Source: Syngnathus acus
Lineage: Eukaryota > Chordata > Actinopteri > Syngnathiformes > Syngnathidae
Direction: 5' to 3'
NCBI RefSeq assembly: GCF_901709675.1
Contig: NC_051104.1
Coordinates: forward strand, 5,255,501 to 5,319,500
Length of the DNA stretch: 64,000 nt
Below are positions 1 through 11,000 of the stretch, piece by piece; position 1 is the first letter of the stretch, and each line of letters starts with the position of its first letter. The notes below the pieces were generated by a model. That model made no database searches. It was given only the letters and a program-made list of their open reading frames with translations, and was not told where the DNA came from. Made by a program: the position numbers and the translations under genes.

Positions 1-2969
1 TTGTGTTGTTCCACTAGGGGGTAGTAAAGAGCACTTCCATCATAACTTAGGCCAGGCTGCTTATTTTTCTTCGGATTATCCTCCCCTTGCATCCTCCTAC
101 CTCCGTCTTCCACCTCCACTCAAGAACACAACACGTTGTACTTCTTGGCAAATGTATTTCAAAAACACAATTTTCTTTGCCACCTTTCCTCTCCACTGGT
201 GCATTAGCATGGAAGTCACCCAGGTGATTCATGTGTTGCCAATTTCTTTGTTCTTTGCCTTCTTTTTTTTTGCATGCCACCTCACCCCTGTCGCCCAGGC
301 TAAGCTTTGTGCGATGCAGAAGGAGGGGGTGGCGATTAAGGCGAAGAGAGGCGGAGGAGTGGTTGACCGAGTAGACCCCAGGGTGGTGGGGGCGGCTAGC
401 GTTCGCAGCCCCCCTGGTCCCCCTTGATGATGAGGTGGAGCCTAATTGATTTGTCAATGTGGAACCATCTGGCACGGAAAGATGGGCCTGCAACCTGTTC
501 TCCTCCCTGTGCTGGATGAGAAACTAAAAGGTGGGTTGGTTTACTAATAATATTTTCAATTTTATCCCCCCTGTTCCCAAATCACACCTTATTTAATTGT
601 GTCTTCTTTATTCAACATTGGCTTCTTAGTTCCTCTCAGTTGAATGATGACAAAGGGCAGCAGAAGGCATGACACAGCCCAGAGGGCGCAGACCGCCGGC
701 CACGTAGGAGACACTCGCAGCTCTGTGAGCCCCAACGCACGACCGGAGGGGGAGGAAGGGGCTGGCTGGGATCAAAAGGTCAGTGGTGCTAATGGGGGGA
801 GCCCTATGGTGTGTTAATAAAAAGAGCTGGAGGAAACGGGGACAGATGGAGAAGGAAGGGACGAATGGAAGCTGCTTGCTCTGATTAGGATCCACCCACC
901 CACACCCACATCATCATCTTTAATTCCCTCCCCCCTTATTTTCTTCATTTCTTCTGGCCCGCAGCTTCATTTTAAGTTCATTTGAAAGGTTGCGATAAGA
1001 AGCACAAATGAAAGTGCCTGTGAGTTATACGACAATGACAGAAATGAACTCTAATTTCTGTTTTATTAGATGTGGTGAGAAAGCACAGTTGGAGACACTA
1101 AAAGAACTCTGCAGGCTTAGTGGAACCTCATTTGTGTCTGGTTGACCTCTAAATTGTTTGGATTTGAAAACAGTTTTTTTTCTGTTGAACAATTTTGGAA
1201 AATAACAAAAACGGGCTCAACAAATTTCCACAAACTTTTTCGGCCCAAGATGCAAGTAAACTGATTCTGATCTGGCCCCCGGGCCGTATGTTTGCAAACC
1301 TGCATGTTTGGAGATGTTTTTGTATGACTTTTGAGACGTACTCCTGCACAACTCTGAATAGTCCATCCTCGGGGGCGTTCACTTTGACAAATGAAAACAA
1401 GCAGTCCAAATGTTTTACCACACGTCGCAGTCAAACTGTCAGGAGAAGAAGTGCGACAAGTTGATTTTGGCATCCCTGGAGCTAATTGATGATGACTTCA
1501 TTTCAGATTTAAGACTTTTCATCATGTTGTGTGTCACTGAAAATCCCACTATTTGTAAAATAACTTGTCCAAGATTAGACGGAAGAACACCTGAGGCTAA
1601 TAAAACACACTGCCAAGCCAATTTGCTTTGGAAATATTTGTTTTGATGTACAACCAACCCACTGAGAAGTTAGTTTTCTTCTTTTGAGGAGTTTGGTGTC
1701 ATTGCAAAGACAGATAAGACCAAACAAATGCTGCGTTCCCGTTATGGCACATTTAGGAGCATGTGATGATTATAAAACGTTTTTATTTTGATGCCAAGTG
1801 GTGTGTGTGGATCAATGCAAGTGGACATGTTCTAATGATTAGAAAAGGTGGATGAGGTAACCTGAACCCGAGCAGACTAAAAATCTGCTGAGTGACTCAG
1901 AAGCTTGAATCACATCTGGAGGTTTGCTGCATGACTTGTCTCATCTCGTGTTGATCCACACACTTCACATCCTCAGGGACGGACGGCCCCACTGCGTGAA
2001 CTCTCCACCACAACCAAATATTGTGTAATGTTTGACTTTCGTACACTTATTAGTCATCTATATTTAAACACTATACTGGTCACTTTCAGTTTGTTGGTGA
2101 AGGTTGACACCCAATCGAGCGACATTCTATTTATAGGCCTCGTCCTTGCTTTACATGACAAAAATGACAATAAACGTGAAAGGTTTTCACGAATGAACTC
2201 ATCATTCATTAAATGAAACAGAAAAAAAAACATTCCTGTAGAAATGAGACATCTTAAGGACAAAAAGGTGAACATTTAAAGGAGTGCAAAGAGACATTTT
2301 TATGGGTTTATCCCTTGACCTCCAGCAACCAATCAGGTGTCAGCTTTTGAGATGATACATGAGAGGAGGACGGGGGGATGATGGGACAATGGGATTACTT
2401 AGAACACGCACACACACACACATTGAAGGACGTAGAAGAGAGGTGAAATTATCACGTGTGTGTTGCGTGTGCATGTTTACTAGTGTGTATGTACGTGTGT
2501 GGGAGGACCAAAGCAGGTCGTGGGGAAGAGGAGGAGGTGTGCATGTGTGTGTGCAAGCAGGTGGGCGGTAGCTTTTCAAGGAGCGGACTATTTAATTGAA
2601 TTCTTTTCAGCTCCTTGTTATTCCAGTCAGGACTGAGAGCTGCTCCAAGTTGTCCCAGGCAGTGTGGGAGGCCGAGCTGGCTCTACCTGCAAACACACAC
2701 ACACACGTGCAGACCACGTGAGCCCAAAGCAGGGCTTGCGATGTATTAGCGGTCACGTTAGTGTTTTTCTTGCATTACTTGAGTCGCAGTGTGGTAACGA
2801 GGGGAGGAAGTAGTGAAAGTTAAACCTGGACCTCGCCCTGAAATAAAAACAGCTTCAACATTAAAGCAATAACATATAGTAATTATTTTAACTTCAATTG
2901 TATGTAGTTGTTTCACCTTAAAATAATGGACTTAAAGTCTAAAATAGAAATAAAAAAACTGTTTGCTAT

Positions 2970-2991
2970 TAAATTAAATTAAATTAAATTA
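2970..2991. repeat. (AAATT)n pentanucleotide repeat
   Basis: About four and a half AAATT units. Confidence 0.85.
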
Positions 2992-4927
2992 ACAACTGTG
3001 CATTGTGTGTCCACTTAAATTCTTATTGTTTCTTGAGGGTTTTATTATTATTATTATTTTTTGAGGGACATCTGTCAAGACGCGTTCTGAGGTGTTCTAT
3101 CGGATCGCTAACTACGGCCATGACACAAGGCCAAAACACGATCACGCTTTCAAAATGCGTAGGTGGTACTTGCAAACACGAAAAAACGTGTAGGTGTGTG
3201 CATACGCAATTTATTAGTCATATCAAAATTCTAATGTTGTCTGTATTTATTTATTAGAATTTAATAGAATTTTATTTCATCTTTTATTAGAACATTTATT
3301 AGAACTTTTAAAGATAAAAATATATTGACACGAGGTAATTTAGAGAATGAGTGGCACATGCATGCATGCTGCACATGGACTTTAAAGATTTTGGTCACAT
3401 GGTAACGCCAGACCAGGACATTGCCTGAAGGCACGTGTGTCGGTTCATTAGTTTGTGATTAGTGTTTTGAGCAAAACCTTTATTTGTCTCCAAATCTGCA
3501 ACAGTACTGAATAGAAGTAAGAAGGTAACCGGGTGCAAATGTTGACCAGGATAGTGCTTGATGACAACATAGCAAGAACGTCACCTGAAACCTCAGTAGA
3601 TCTCCTGGCTTTAACGATCGGTTTCATATGGCCGGGCTTACTCTCCGGTGATGTTTAGGGTATGCGCTAAATACAGCGCAATGACAATCCAATCAACCCT
3701 TAGCTACACACAAGGATGTGGTGACCCTGCACTCCGAGTCTACATGCTCACATATTGCGCCGTATATTGACGATTAATCGGAGCAGTCGATATTAGGCTG
3801 ACTTTCGCTGTCAAGTGTTTCTCTTTTTTCGTAACGTGTTGCTGAATCCAAATGAGAGAATATTTGTTCAAATGTATAGTTTGAACATCTTGACTTTATA
3901 GTGCATCCAATTGTATTCTGTTAAAAAATGGCGACAATTTATCCGGTGAATTGCTTTATTACCTTCTGCACACACTTGAGACGTCACTGCGAGTCTCCTG
4001 GTGTTGGACGCTCAAGTAAATAAACCTGACCGCAAGTGACTGCTATTTCCTCAACGTGGGCTCCTCCTCCGCCGCCTTCTTTTTCTTCCTCTTGGCTTTT
4101 CTCTAAATTTCCCCAGGGAGTCTCAGTCCCTCGGGCTCGGCGGCATGTCAGAGTCCCGGCAGCGGCCATACTTCATCAGGCCTTTGCGCCATTATTGGCA
4201 AGCGTGCTCCATATCCTCTTAGCAGTTATAGCTTTTCAATTTTCCTTTGAAATGCTGAGAGCAGCAGAAGACGCGGCAATATCTCTACTTTTGAGTCGCG
4301 GACGCCAGCGAAAGCCTGTTAACGCACAAACGCACGCACTTTCCGTGCATGCAGCTGCAGGCCACACGCACTCGTTGACCTTTCCGGAGCTTAGAGTGAC
4401 GTTTTGTGACTATTGTTACAAGACGTTGGTAATAGGTACAATTACAAGATGCTGTTTGACAGTTTGACATAGTAATGTTATGCCGCAAGCTGCCCTCCGA
4501 AGCATTATCTCTCCACTTTTCCTCTATTCCCGTAGCCGAGTCTCAAGGGAGCCACTGGGCATGATGATGGCGGGGATCAAACCTCTGACATATCATTCTA
4601 TCACCGAGTCGATGCCTTCCCGCCCCCAGACTCGTATCTTAACAGGTCGGATTGTCACAGAGGCTTGGAAATTCTCCAACTAATGGCCAACGTTCCAAAT
4701 GAGCAGAGAAATTTACGCCTGATTTTTATTGAATGCTGATGTTGCTCCATGTGTGGTAGTTGTTTCAAATCCCGGCAATAAATCCGACACCCACCCTTAA
4801 AAATATCACGTTTAAAGTGCGAGACCACCTATCAAATATGACCACCAACTATTGTATCATTTTCAACTCCTCAAAGGACTATGGATTTCTTATTGTCCAT
4901 TGCATTATTAATTCATGCTGGGGGAAT

Positions 4928-4945
4928 GGGGGGGGGGGGGGGGGG
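4928..4945. repeat. poly(G) tract, 18 nt
   Basis: An uninterrupted G run downstream of zeb1. Confidence 0.9.
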
Positions 4946-5240
4946 TTGACCCCAGTGGAAACCTAACCTGGATCAATAGGTTTGACCTTGAACAGGGCAG
5001 GGCTGCTAACTAGCAGACTGCACTGATTGGAATGCTACCAACCGATCACTGCGAGGGTTTAAAGCTACACTATGTTGTCGTATTTTGAAAAAACATTAAA
5101 ATAATGAGGCTGGTACAGTGGTGGTTTTTATCACCATGGCAACCGTGGATTTTTAGTGGTCAGGTTATCTTATTGTTTGAGCTATCATTATAATCAGAGA
5201 ATACATATTGAAATATAGCATATGATAATGATGATATCAT

Positions 5241-5276
5241 CACAAACACACACATTTGTATTTGGTGTATTTTATT
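5241..5276 (-). terminator. zeb1: zeb1 distal polyadenylation signal
   Basis: AATAAA at 5276-5271 (TTTATT on the plus strand) is followed within 14-30 nt by a GU-rich run, AAATGTGTGTGTTTGTG on the sense strand at 5257-5241. Hexamer plus GU element is the standard vertebrate arrangement. The cleavage site is inferred to be near 5250-5260. Confidence 0.65.
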
Positions 5277-5481
5277 GTGAGATGGGAAGTCATAAAAAAG
5301 AAAAAGAAAGGAAGAAAAACAATCACAATAAAAAAAAGATGAGGTGTTAAAAGGGGGGGGTTATAAAAGTGGCATGGTCTTGACAATGACATGGAAAGTA
5401 ACATGTTGGCACAAAAAGAAAAGCATAGGAAGAATATTATTTTGGCTTGGCAAATAGGACAGTTTAGGTGGTTACGGTTCA

Positions 5482-5488
5482 TCCTTCA
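5482..5488 (-). promoter_or_regulatory. possible miR-205 seed match in zeb1 3' UTR
   Basis: The sense strand reads TGAAGGA, which fits miR-205 seed positions 2-7 plus A at position 1 but lacks the position 8 pair. Mammalian ZEB1 is a known miR-205 target. A 7-mer of this sort can easily occur by chance. Confidence 0.3.
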
Positions 5489-5894
5489 ATACAACAGCAC
5501 ACTCATGCTATTAGACATACAATTATTTGTTCAAAAAAAAAAAGTTCAGTAGCTTCATATAAAGTAAGGAAAACTAAAGTAACATGAGCATGGATGCAAA
5601 GAGGTCACAGGTTCCAATTTTTCAGGCTTGGAGGGGTGGTTTGTTGGAGAAAAAAACAAAAACCATACTTCAGTATGCCGGAGTCTCATTTGTTTCAGGG
5701 CTTGTAGTTATGTTGCCTTTTTTTTTTTTTAAATCCTTACTAAAATATATTATCGTATTAATACAAACTACAGTATTGTACACTACATAGTGTAATAAAT
5801 AAACCATAAAGAAATATAAAAAAATAAGACACATAAATATAAAAGTTCTCTATGACTAAACAGACGAACCCATCTCTTTTTGGGGAAGGGGCAA

Positions 5895-5902
5895 TAATAC
5901 TG
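5895..5902 (-). promoter_or_regulatory. miR-200b/c/429 seed match (8-mer) in zeb1 3' UTR
   Basis: The sense strand reads CAGTATTA followed by TT. It is the most distal of the four miR-200b/c/429 matches and is retained only if the distal poly(A) site is used. Confidence 0.7.
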
Positions 5903-5974
5903 CAACTGCTGAACATACAGTACAAACACAGGAATTGGAAGAAGAACAAAAAAAAAAAAAAAGCAGGCCAAAAA

Positions 5975-5982
5975 TAATACTG
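5975..5982 (-). promoter_or_regulatory. miR-200b/c/429 seed match (8-mer) in zeb1 3' UTR
   Basis: The sense strand reads CAGTATTA. It forms a close pair with the next site (80 nt apart), a spacing wider than the range usual for cooperative sites. Confidence 0.7.
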
Positions 5983-6506
5983 ACATGTTGTTGAATAAAA
6001 CTCCTGGAATTTGCCTACATTACCTGAAGAGACATTTTGTGTTAAACAAGTGCACTGAACAAGCTTAAAGAAGGCTGCACACAATTAAAACAATTACAAG
6101 TTGTGTGCTAATTCTTGCTTCCAACTACAAATACACTTTCAAAATGATGCAACAGTTGTATTATGTATCAATGTAGAACTCTGGCGGATCTGGGACCTGC
6201 TTAGCTGCTAAGCTTCCATACAATAATGGCACTTTTAATATGCATCTTTCTCTTTTTCTTGTTTCATTTTTGCATAAGGCTCAGAAAGTGTGGTGGTGTG
6301 TGTATGCGTTTGTGAGGGAAAAAAATACATTGCTTTTTTTTGCTAGCTTCTAACCATTTATATCATGTTTGACATTTTGGGAAAATGCCATTCACTCTAT
6401 GCCTCACCGCACTAGAAAAAAAACATTTTAATACCAGAAAAAAAAAAAAAAAAGAACCATTTGTATGTTTTGGATGCGTACCGCTTCATTTTTTAATTTT
6501 GTCGTG

Positions 6507-6623
6507 AACCTGCCAATGTTGAGTTAACATTTTTGACAGGCAAACGTTGGTATTTCAAAAACATGCGTATCTGTTCCAATGATTTAGCTGGTCAAAAAAA
6601 AAATTGCTCCACATTGGCAGGTT
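6507..6623 (-). other. 13-nt inverted repeat in zeb1 3' UTR
   Basis: AACCTGCCAATGT at 6507-6519 and ACATTGGCAGGTT at 6611-6623 are perfect reverse complements separated by 91 nt. In the mRNA they could pair into a long-range stem. No miRNA precursor shape is evident because the loop is large. Confidence 0.5.
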
Positions 6624-6957
6624 TATGATGCTGAGAAAACAAAAATAAAAACAGTATTGTGACTTAATTTAACTAATTTATGCTAATATGACGAATTCCA
6701 ATTGTGTCCTGGTTCTATTTTTCTGGATTTAAACTGTGAATAAATGTAATAAAGTGAATCAGCTTTTTTTTTTCCCCCCAAAATGTCAAATGATTGGTAT
6801 ATAAAAAAAAAAAAAAAAGACCAGAAAAATCTAAATGGCTATAAAGACCCGTCATTCCGCCGATTTTAATTTTTATTCTTAAGGCTCACAATTTGATCCG
6901 AGTAACAGCACAACCCAAAATAAGCGTGACGTCGTTGCGGCGGCATCTCTAGTGCGC

Positions 6958-6965
6958 TAATACTG
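6958..6965 (-). promoter_or_regulatory. miR-200b/c/429 seed match (8-mer) in zeb1 3' UTR
   Basis: The sense strand reads CAGTATTA, a full 8-mer match. It lies in the non-repetitive, stop-proximal part of the UTR. Confidence 0.7.
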
Positions 6966-7051
6966 AAGGGTAGAAAACACAATTGAACTGCTCGATCCTC
7001 ACGTAAACCAAGCAACTTGTAGTGCACAGGATTTTCCTTCCAACTTAATAA

Positions 7052-7058
7052 AATACTG
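7052..7058 (-). promoter_or_regulatory. miR-200b/c/429 seed match (7-mer) in zeb1 3' UTR
   Basis: The sense strand reads CAGTATT followed by T, a 7-mer match to seed positions 2-8 without the flanking A. It is 100 nt from the miR-141/200a site. Confidence 0.65.
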
Positions 7059-7150
7059 ACTTTCTTTTATGTTCATTGGCAATACAAAGGTATAGAAATA
7101 TCTCCCAACTGTACAGCATTTAAGGGTTAACATATGAGTGGCAAAATTAG

Positions 7151-7158
7151 TAACACTG
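7151..7158 (-). promoter_or_regulatory. miR-141/200a seed match (8-mer) in zeb1 3' UTR
   Basis: The sense strand reads CAGTGTTA, complementary to the miR-141/200a seed with A opposite position 1. It lies about 290 nt after the stop codon. Mammalian ZEB1 has several such sites. Confidence 0.7.
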
Positions 7159-7441
7159 ACAAAAAAAAAAAATGAACCAAGGTGTTTTAGTAATAAAACA
7201 TTATCTAAAACTTGTCGGCTCTAGCTTCCAAAGTCTGTATAATGCATTTCCTTCCTTTAGTAAAATTTGCATTCATATTTTTCTCTTTACAAATGGATTT
7301 GAGAAATCGTTTTCGTCCTGTGGAAAAGTCACTCGTATTTTTTTTTTAATTATTTTGAATTTTCAGGCACACCTGGATTTCTACACAGTAGTGAACTGAA
7401 GCGAGCTGTCACGATTGAGCAGGAGCTGCTCCTCTGGTCTT

Positions 7442-8043
7442 TTAGTCACTATCTCCTTTCTCTTGGCTTTCATCTTCTTCACAAGCCGCATCTCCCCTGC
7501 TCTCTCCCACGACCTCCTCTTCATCTCGCTCCCGTGTCACGCCTTGCTCTCCATCCACGGCCTTTTCTTCCTCGTCTTGTCTCGTGTCGGCTTCCTCCTC
7601 CATCCCGGCCGCCTTCTCCTCCGCTTCGTTGTTGTCCTCGTCCCCGCCTTCGTCCCCTATCTGCACCACCTGGATGTCATCCATGTCCACGGCGCCTTCC
7701 TCCTCCTCCTCCTCAAACTCTTCGCTTTCCTCGTCCTCTCTGGTGCTGCTCCCTCGCTCGTCCGAGTCCATCTGGAAGGGAGCGAGGTGCGAAACCCGCA
7801 CCCGGCTCAGGGCGTCCTCCTCCGGGCTGTCCCTGCCTCCTCCGCCTTGACTTTGAGACTCCTTCTTGCAGTAGGAGTAGCGATGGTTCATGTGCTGGGA
7901 GTACGAGCCCGAGTGGGAGAAGCGTTTGCCGCACTTGTCGCACTGGTAGGGTTTCTCCCCCGAGTGGAGGCGCATGTGTTCGATTAAGTGGTGTTTGTGT
8001 TTGAAAGCCTTGGTGCAAATGCTGCACTCGTGTGGTCGTTTCC
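7442..8043 (-). CDS. zeb1: zeb1 exon 9, coding part (fingers 6 and 7, acidic tail, stop)
   Basis: Begins after a strong acceptor (CCTTTTTTGTTTTCAG). It completes TGKRPHEC and encodes finger 6 (C884, C887, H900, H904) and finger 7 ([20 protein letters not shown]), the C-terminal DNA-binding cluster. A tail rich in Glu and Asp follows ([17 protein letters not shown], then a run of six Glu, ending EKGDSD) and stops at TAA (7444-7442). The tail matches the ZEB1 pattern DSDERES.TRE..; ZEB2 differs here. The glutamate run is coded by a CTC/CTT-rich stretch on the plus strand, which makes long antisense open frames. Confidence 0.97.
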
Positions 8044-11000
8044 CTGAAAACAAAAAAGGGGATTCCGATCAGCCAACATTTTAACAGTCACTTCCAGTGG
8101 AGACAAAAGTAGTCACACTTGTATACTTAAGGTTTAAGAAAAATAATCTTGAGTCTGAGCAATTTTTTGCTTCAGCGCTTGTATTGCCTCGCATTTGATT
8201 GAGCGGTTTTAATGAGCGGTCCGCCCCCTGCTGTGATTCTAATTTATTTTGAAGAAAAAACAAAAACTTATCATTGAGTAAAAAAAAAAACAGTAATGGG
8301 AGGAACATATTATGAAAATACAATCATGAATCAAAGCGAGCCTTTGAGGGAACTTAATCCAGGACACGGAAGGGCTGCTCTCACCTAAACTGAACTGAGA
8401 TGAAAACATCAGTTGCTCGCCAGGTATCCAGGAATTAAACGGGGGGAAAATTGTAAATAGCGGGTTGACCTGCACTTGGCTCACAGCAATCCAAATCACT
8501 ACCAGAGCTCGCCTGTTACAACTTACAACATCTTTTTTTTTTTTTTTTTTTTTTTTAAAGCTGGCAGAGGTTAGGGAGTTGGCGGAAAGATCTTCTCAGA
8601 CCATGTTGAGTAATACCTGCTGGAAAGGAGGTGTCCACCCTTGGACTGAAAAATCCCCCTTCGCTTGCACCCTGACTCAATGTTCCTAGCTCCAGATTTG
8701 TTTTTGTTGGCCAGGAAATGAAACAATTGGTATTTATTACCTGTGTGCTCATATTTGTGTCTGAGCAGCGAGCTGCTTTTCTGGAAGATCTTGTCACACA
8801 GGTCACAGGCGTACATGCCGCTGTCCGTCTTCTTCATCTTCTTGCGCAGAGGGCCCGAGTCCGAGTCGTTGTGTTCCTCCATAGCGGACATGCCCTCCGA
8901 GCTTGTGTCCTGCTTCTCTTCCTGGTTGCGGAACAGGAGACATGATTACTAAGGCTGATGGAGTCAAGGTGGAAAAAAAACAATGAGTGACTCAGAAAAT
9001 ACAACGCAGCGTGTCTCGAGTGAAGGAAAGTGCTGAGTCAAACATCAAATATGCCATGACCACAAAGTCATCTGCAGGCCAGTGACATTCCAACGAAGGC
9101 TTTACGAAACTCGACAATTCCAATCCGAGATGTAGTTAGCCTTTCCTCCTGCCCCCCTCCACCCATCCGTTCATTTCTACAAAATTGATAAAACCATTAC
9201 ACGTAACTTTAGAGTGTCAAGAAGAAAATAACTTCTCCGTTCACTTACGAGCCTGTAAAAGCCACCCAGTGGTGCTGGGAAAGACGATGAGTCGTGATTA
9301 AGAAACCAATACGCACACAAGTTTCTTTTTACAAGGCAGTCCTACGCCAATCCACTTAACACCGACGTATAACGCAACAACAATAAATCAATGTGAAAGG
9401 CAGAGGCGCTGCGTTTAAAAAGATTCCAGCAGATCAATAAGGGACTCAACGGTAAAGTGCATCCTTGTGTCCTTTGGGTGACGAACCGGAAGATCATTCA
9501 CACAGATCTCCGTCCATTAGTGCTGGCCTGCGCAATGAATAGCCATTACCAATATTTGTATTTATATTTGACAAAGAGATGAGGGTCAAAAAACGGAAGT
9601 GATTCATCCCTTTCCAATTAAATTGAACCACTTTTCCGTCGAACCGAACCACCTTTAGAAAACCCAACTAGTATTACGGTATGATATATAAGACAAGGTT
9701 GGTTGGGTGTCCAGCAGAGAGTCTTCCCAAGTATTGGAACGGAATAATACAAACCTTAATTCCATTGAGGTGGATGGTTTCCTGGGTCTCCGTTCCAGCC
9801 GGGCTGTTAGCCGTAGTGGTGTAAGTATAAGCCAGCTGAGGGATCAGGATAGTCTGCTTGTTGTTGGTGCTAAGCGCCCTTAGACATTGCATACGACCCC
9901 GGTCGGCAATGGCCACCAGCGTGGGGAGTTGAGTGGTCACGATATTGAGAGGTTTGGCACTTGGCGGGCTGGCGTACAGCGCGACAGGGCTGGAGCCCAG
10001 GCATGAGAGTGGCGACGCATCTTTCTTTGTGCAAGTTAAGTTCAAAGGTTCGTCCAGGTTGGTACGGACGGAGGAAGGCGAGGGGTGATTGCGGGGTTTG
10101 GCAAGCACAGCTTCAGTTTCCTCTTTGTCGGGCTTTGGCAGGGACAGGTCTAGTGGTGCATCAGTGCTATGAGGGGGCCGGTCTTGAAAGAGACCATCCC
10201 CCCTCAGGTTTAGTGGTAAAGGAGAGGCCGGAGAGCTGTGGGTGCCGTTGATCTCCGCCGGGGTAGCTTCTGTTGGACTGTCCTGGGTCAGAGAAGGACT
10301 CATGGAGGCCTTCCCCTGGATCAGCGAGACCACGTTGTTACTATCACAGGCGTCCTCTTCCTCCGAAGGTGGTGTTGGGGCACCGAGGGAGATTTGACCC
10401 TCCTGCATTTTGTCGAACCACTTTTTCACAACGTGAAGTGGTAGGCTGACTGAATCGGAGATCTTGGCCAGCTCGTCCTTGGTGGGCTCTGCGTTTAAGG
10501 CAAAGTAGGCCTTGAGCAGGGACAAGAGGTTTTTGGGCTGGTTGGAAAGTCCTCCCTCTGAAAGCAGGGCAGCAACAGCGGACTCTCCATTGAGTCTGAG
10601 ACTTTCTTTCTTGCAGTGTTTGAGGGCATGAAGACCTTCCAGTCCAGCGGGACAATTATCACACAGGAGACAAGTTTTAGTGGTTTTATCCTCTTCTTTT
10701 GGATCAGTGGTCCTCGTGCTCCTGATGGTCAGGTCTTCGGGGAGTTTCTGACACTTGAAAGACTCTGTGCTTGGCTGAGCAGTGGAGAAGGGCTCATGCT
10801 CCTTCTTAAGGTTTTGCGCCGTGAGCTGGCCCTGGCTTGGGTCATAATTGTAGTTAATAATGATTTTTGCATTTCCATCCTGACCGACGATTGGCAAACT
10901 GATGGCTGAGATGAGCTGCTGTTGGGAGGGGTGGAGCGTTCCAGTGGTTAACCCCAAGCTGGCCTGACCCTGGCCTTTGGCGTTGCTTTCCAGGACTTGG

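Larger units (their letters stand above)
1..5240. other. intergenic DNA downstream of zeb1
   Basis: No gene recognised. It holds (AC)n tracts at 2409-2422 and 2693-2706, an (AAATT)n pentamer repeat at about 2970-2991, TAT repeats near 3042-3056 and an 18-nt G run at 4928-4945. The stretch 4060-4330 is free of simple repeats and could be regulatory. Confidence 0.6.
5250..7441 (-). other. zeb1: zeb1 3' UTR
   Basis: About 2.2 kb between the stop codon and the distal poly(A) signal. It is AT-rich with several A/T homopolymers and no convincing coding frame. It carries one miR-141/200a seed match, four miR-200b/c/429 matches, one weak miR-205-type match and a 13-nt perfect inverted repeat. A second AATAAA near 6870-6875 (TTTATT on the plus strand) could give a shorter UTR that loses the sites at 5895 and 5975. 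Confidence 0.8.

Noticed and set aside
4036-4467. 143-codon plus-strand open frame
   Set aside because: Begins in a proline/serine low-complexity run, shows no domain and stops without a poly(A) context. More likely open by base composition.
7415-7987. 190-codon plus-strand open frame
   Set aside because: It is the shadow of the acidic-tail codons of zeb1 exon 9 on the opposite strand; leucine/valine/serine-rich with no domain.
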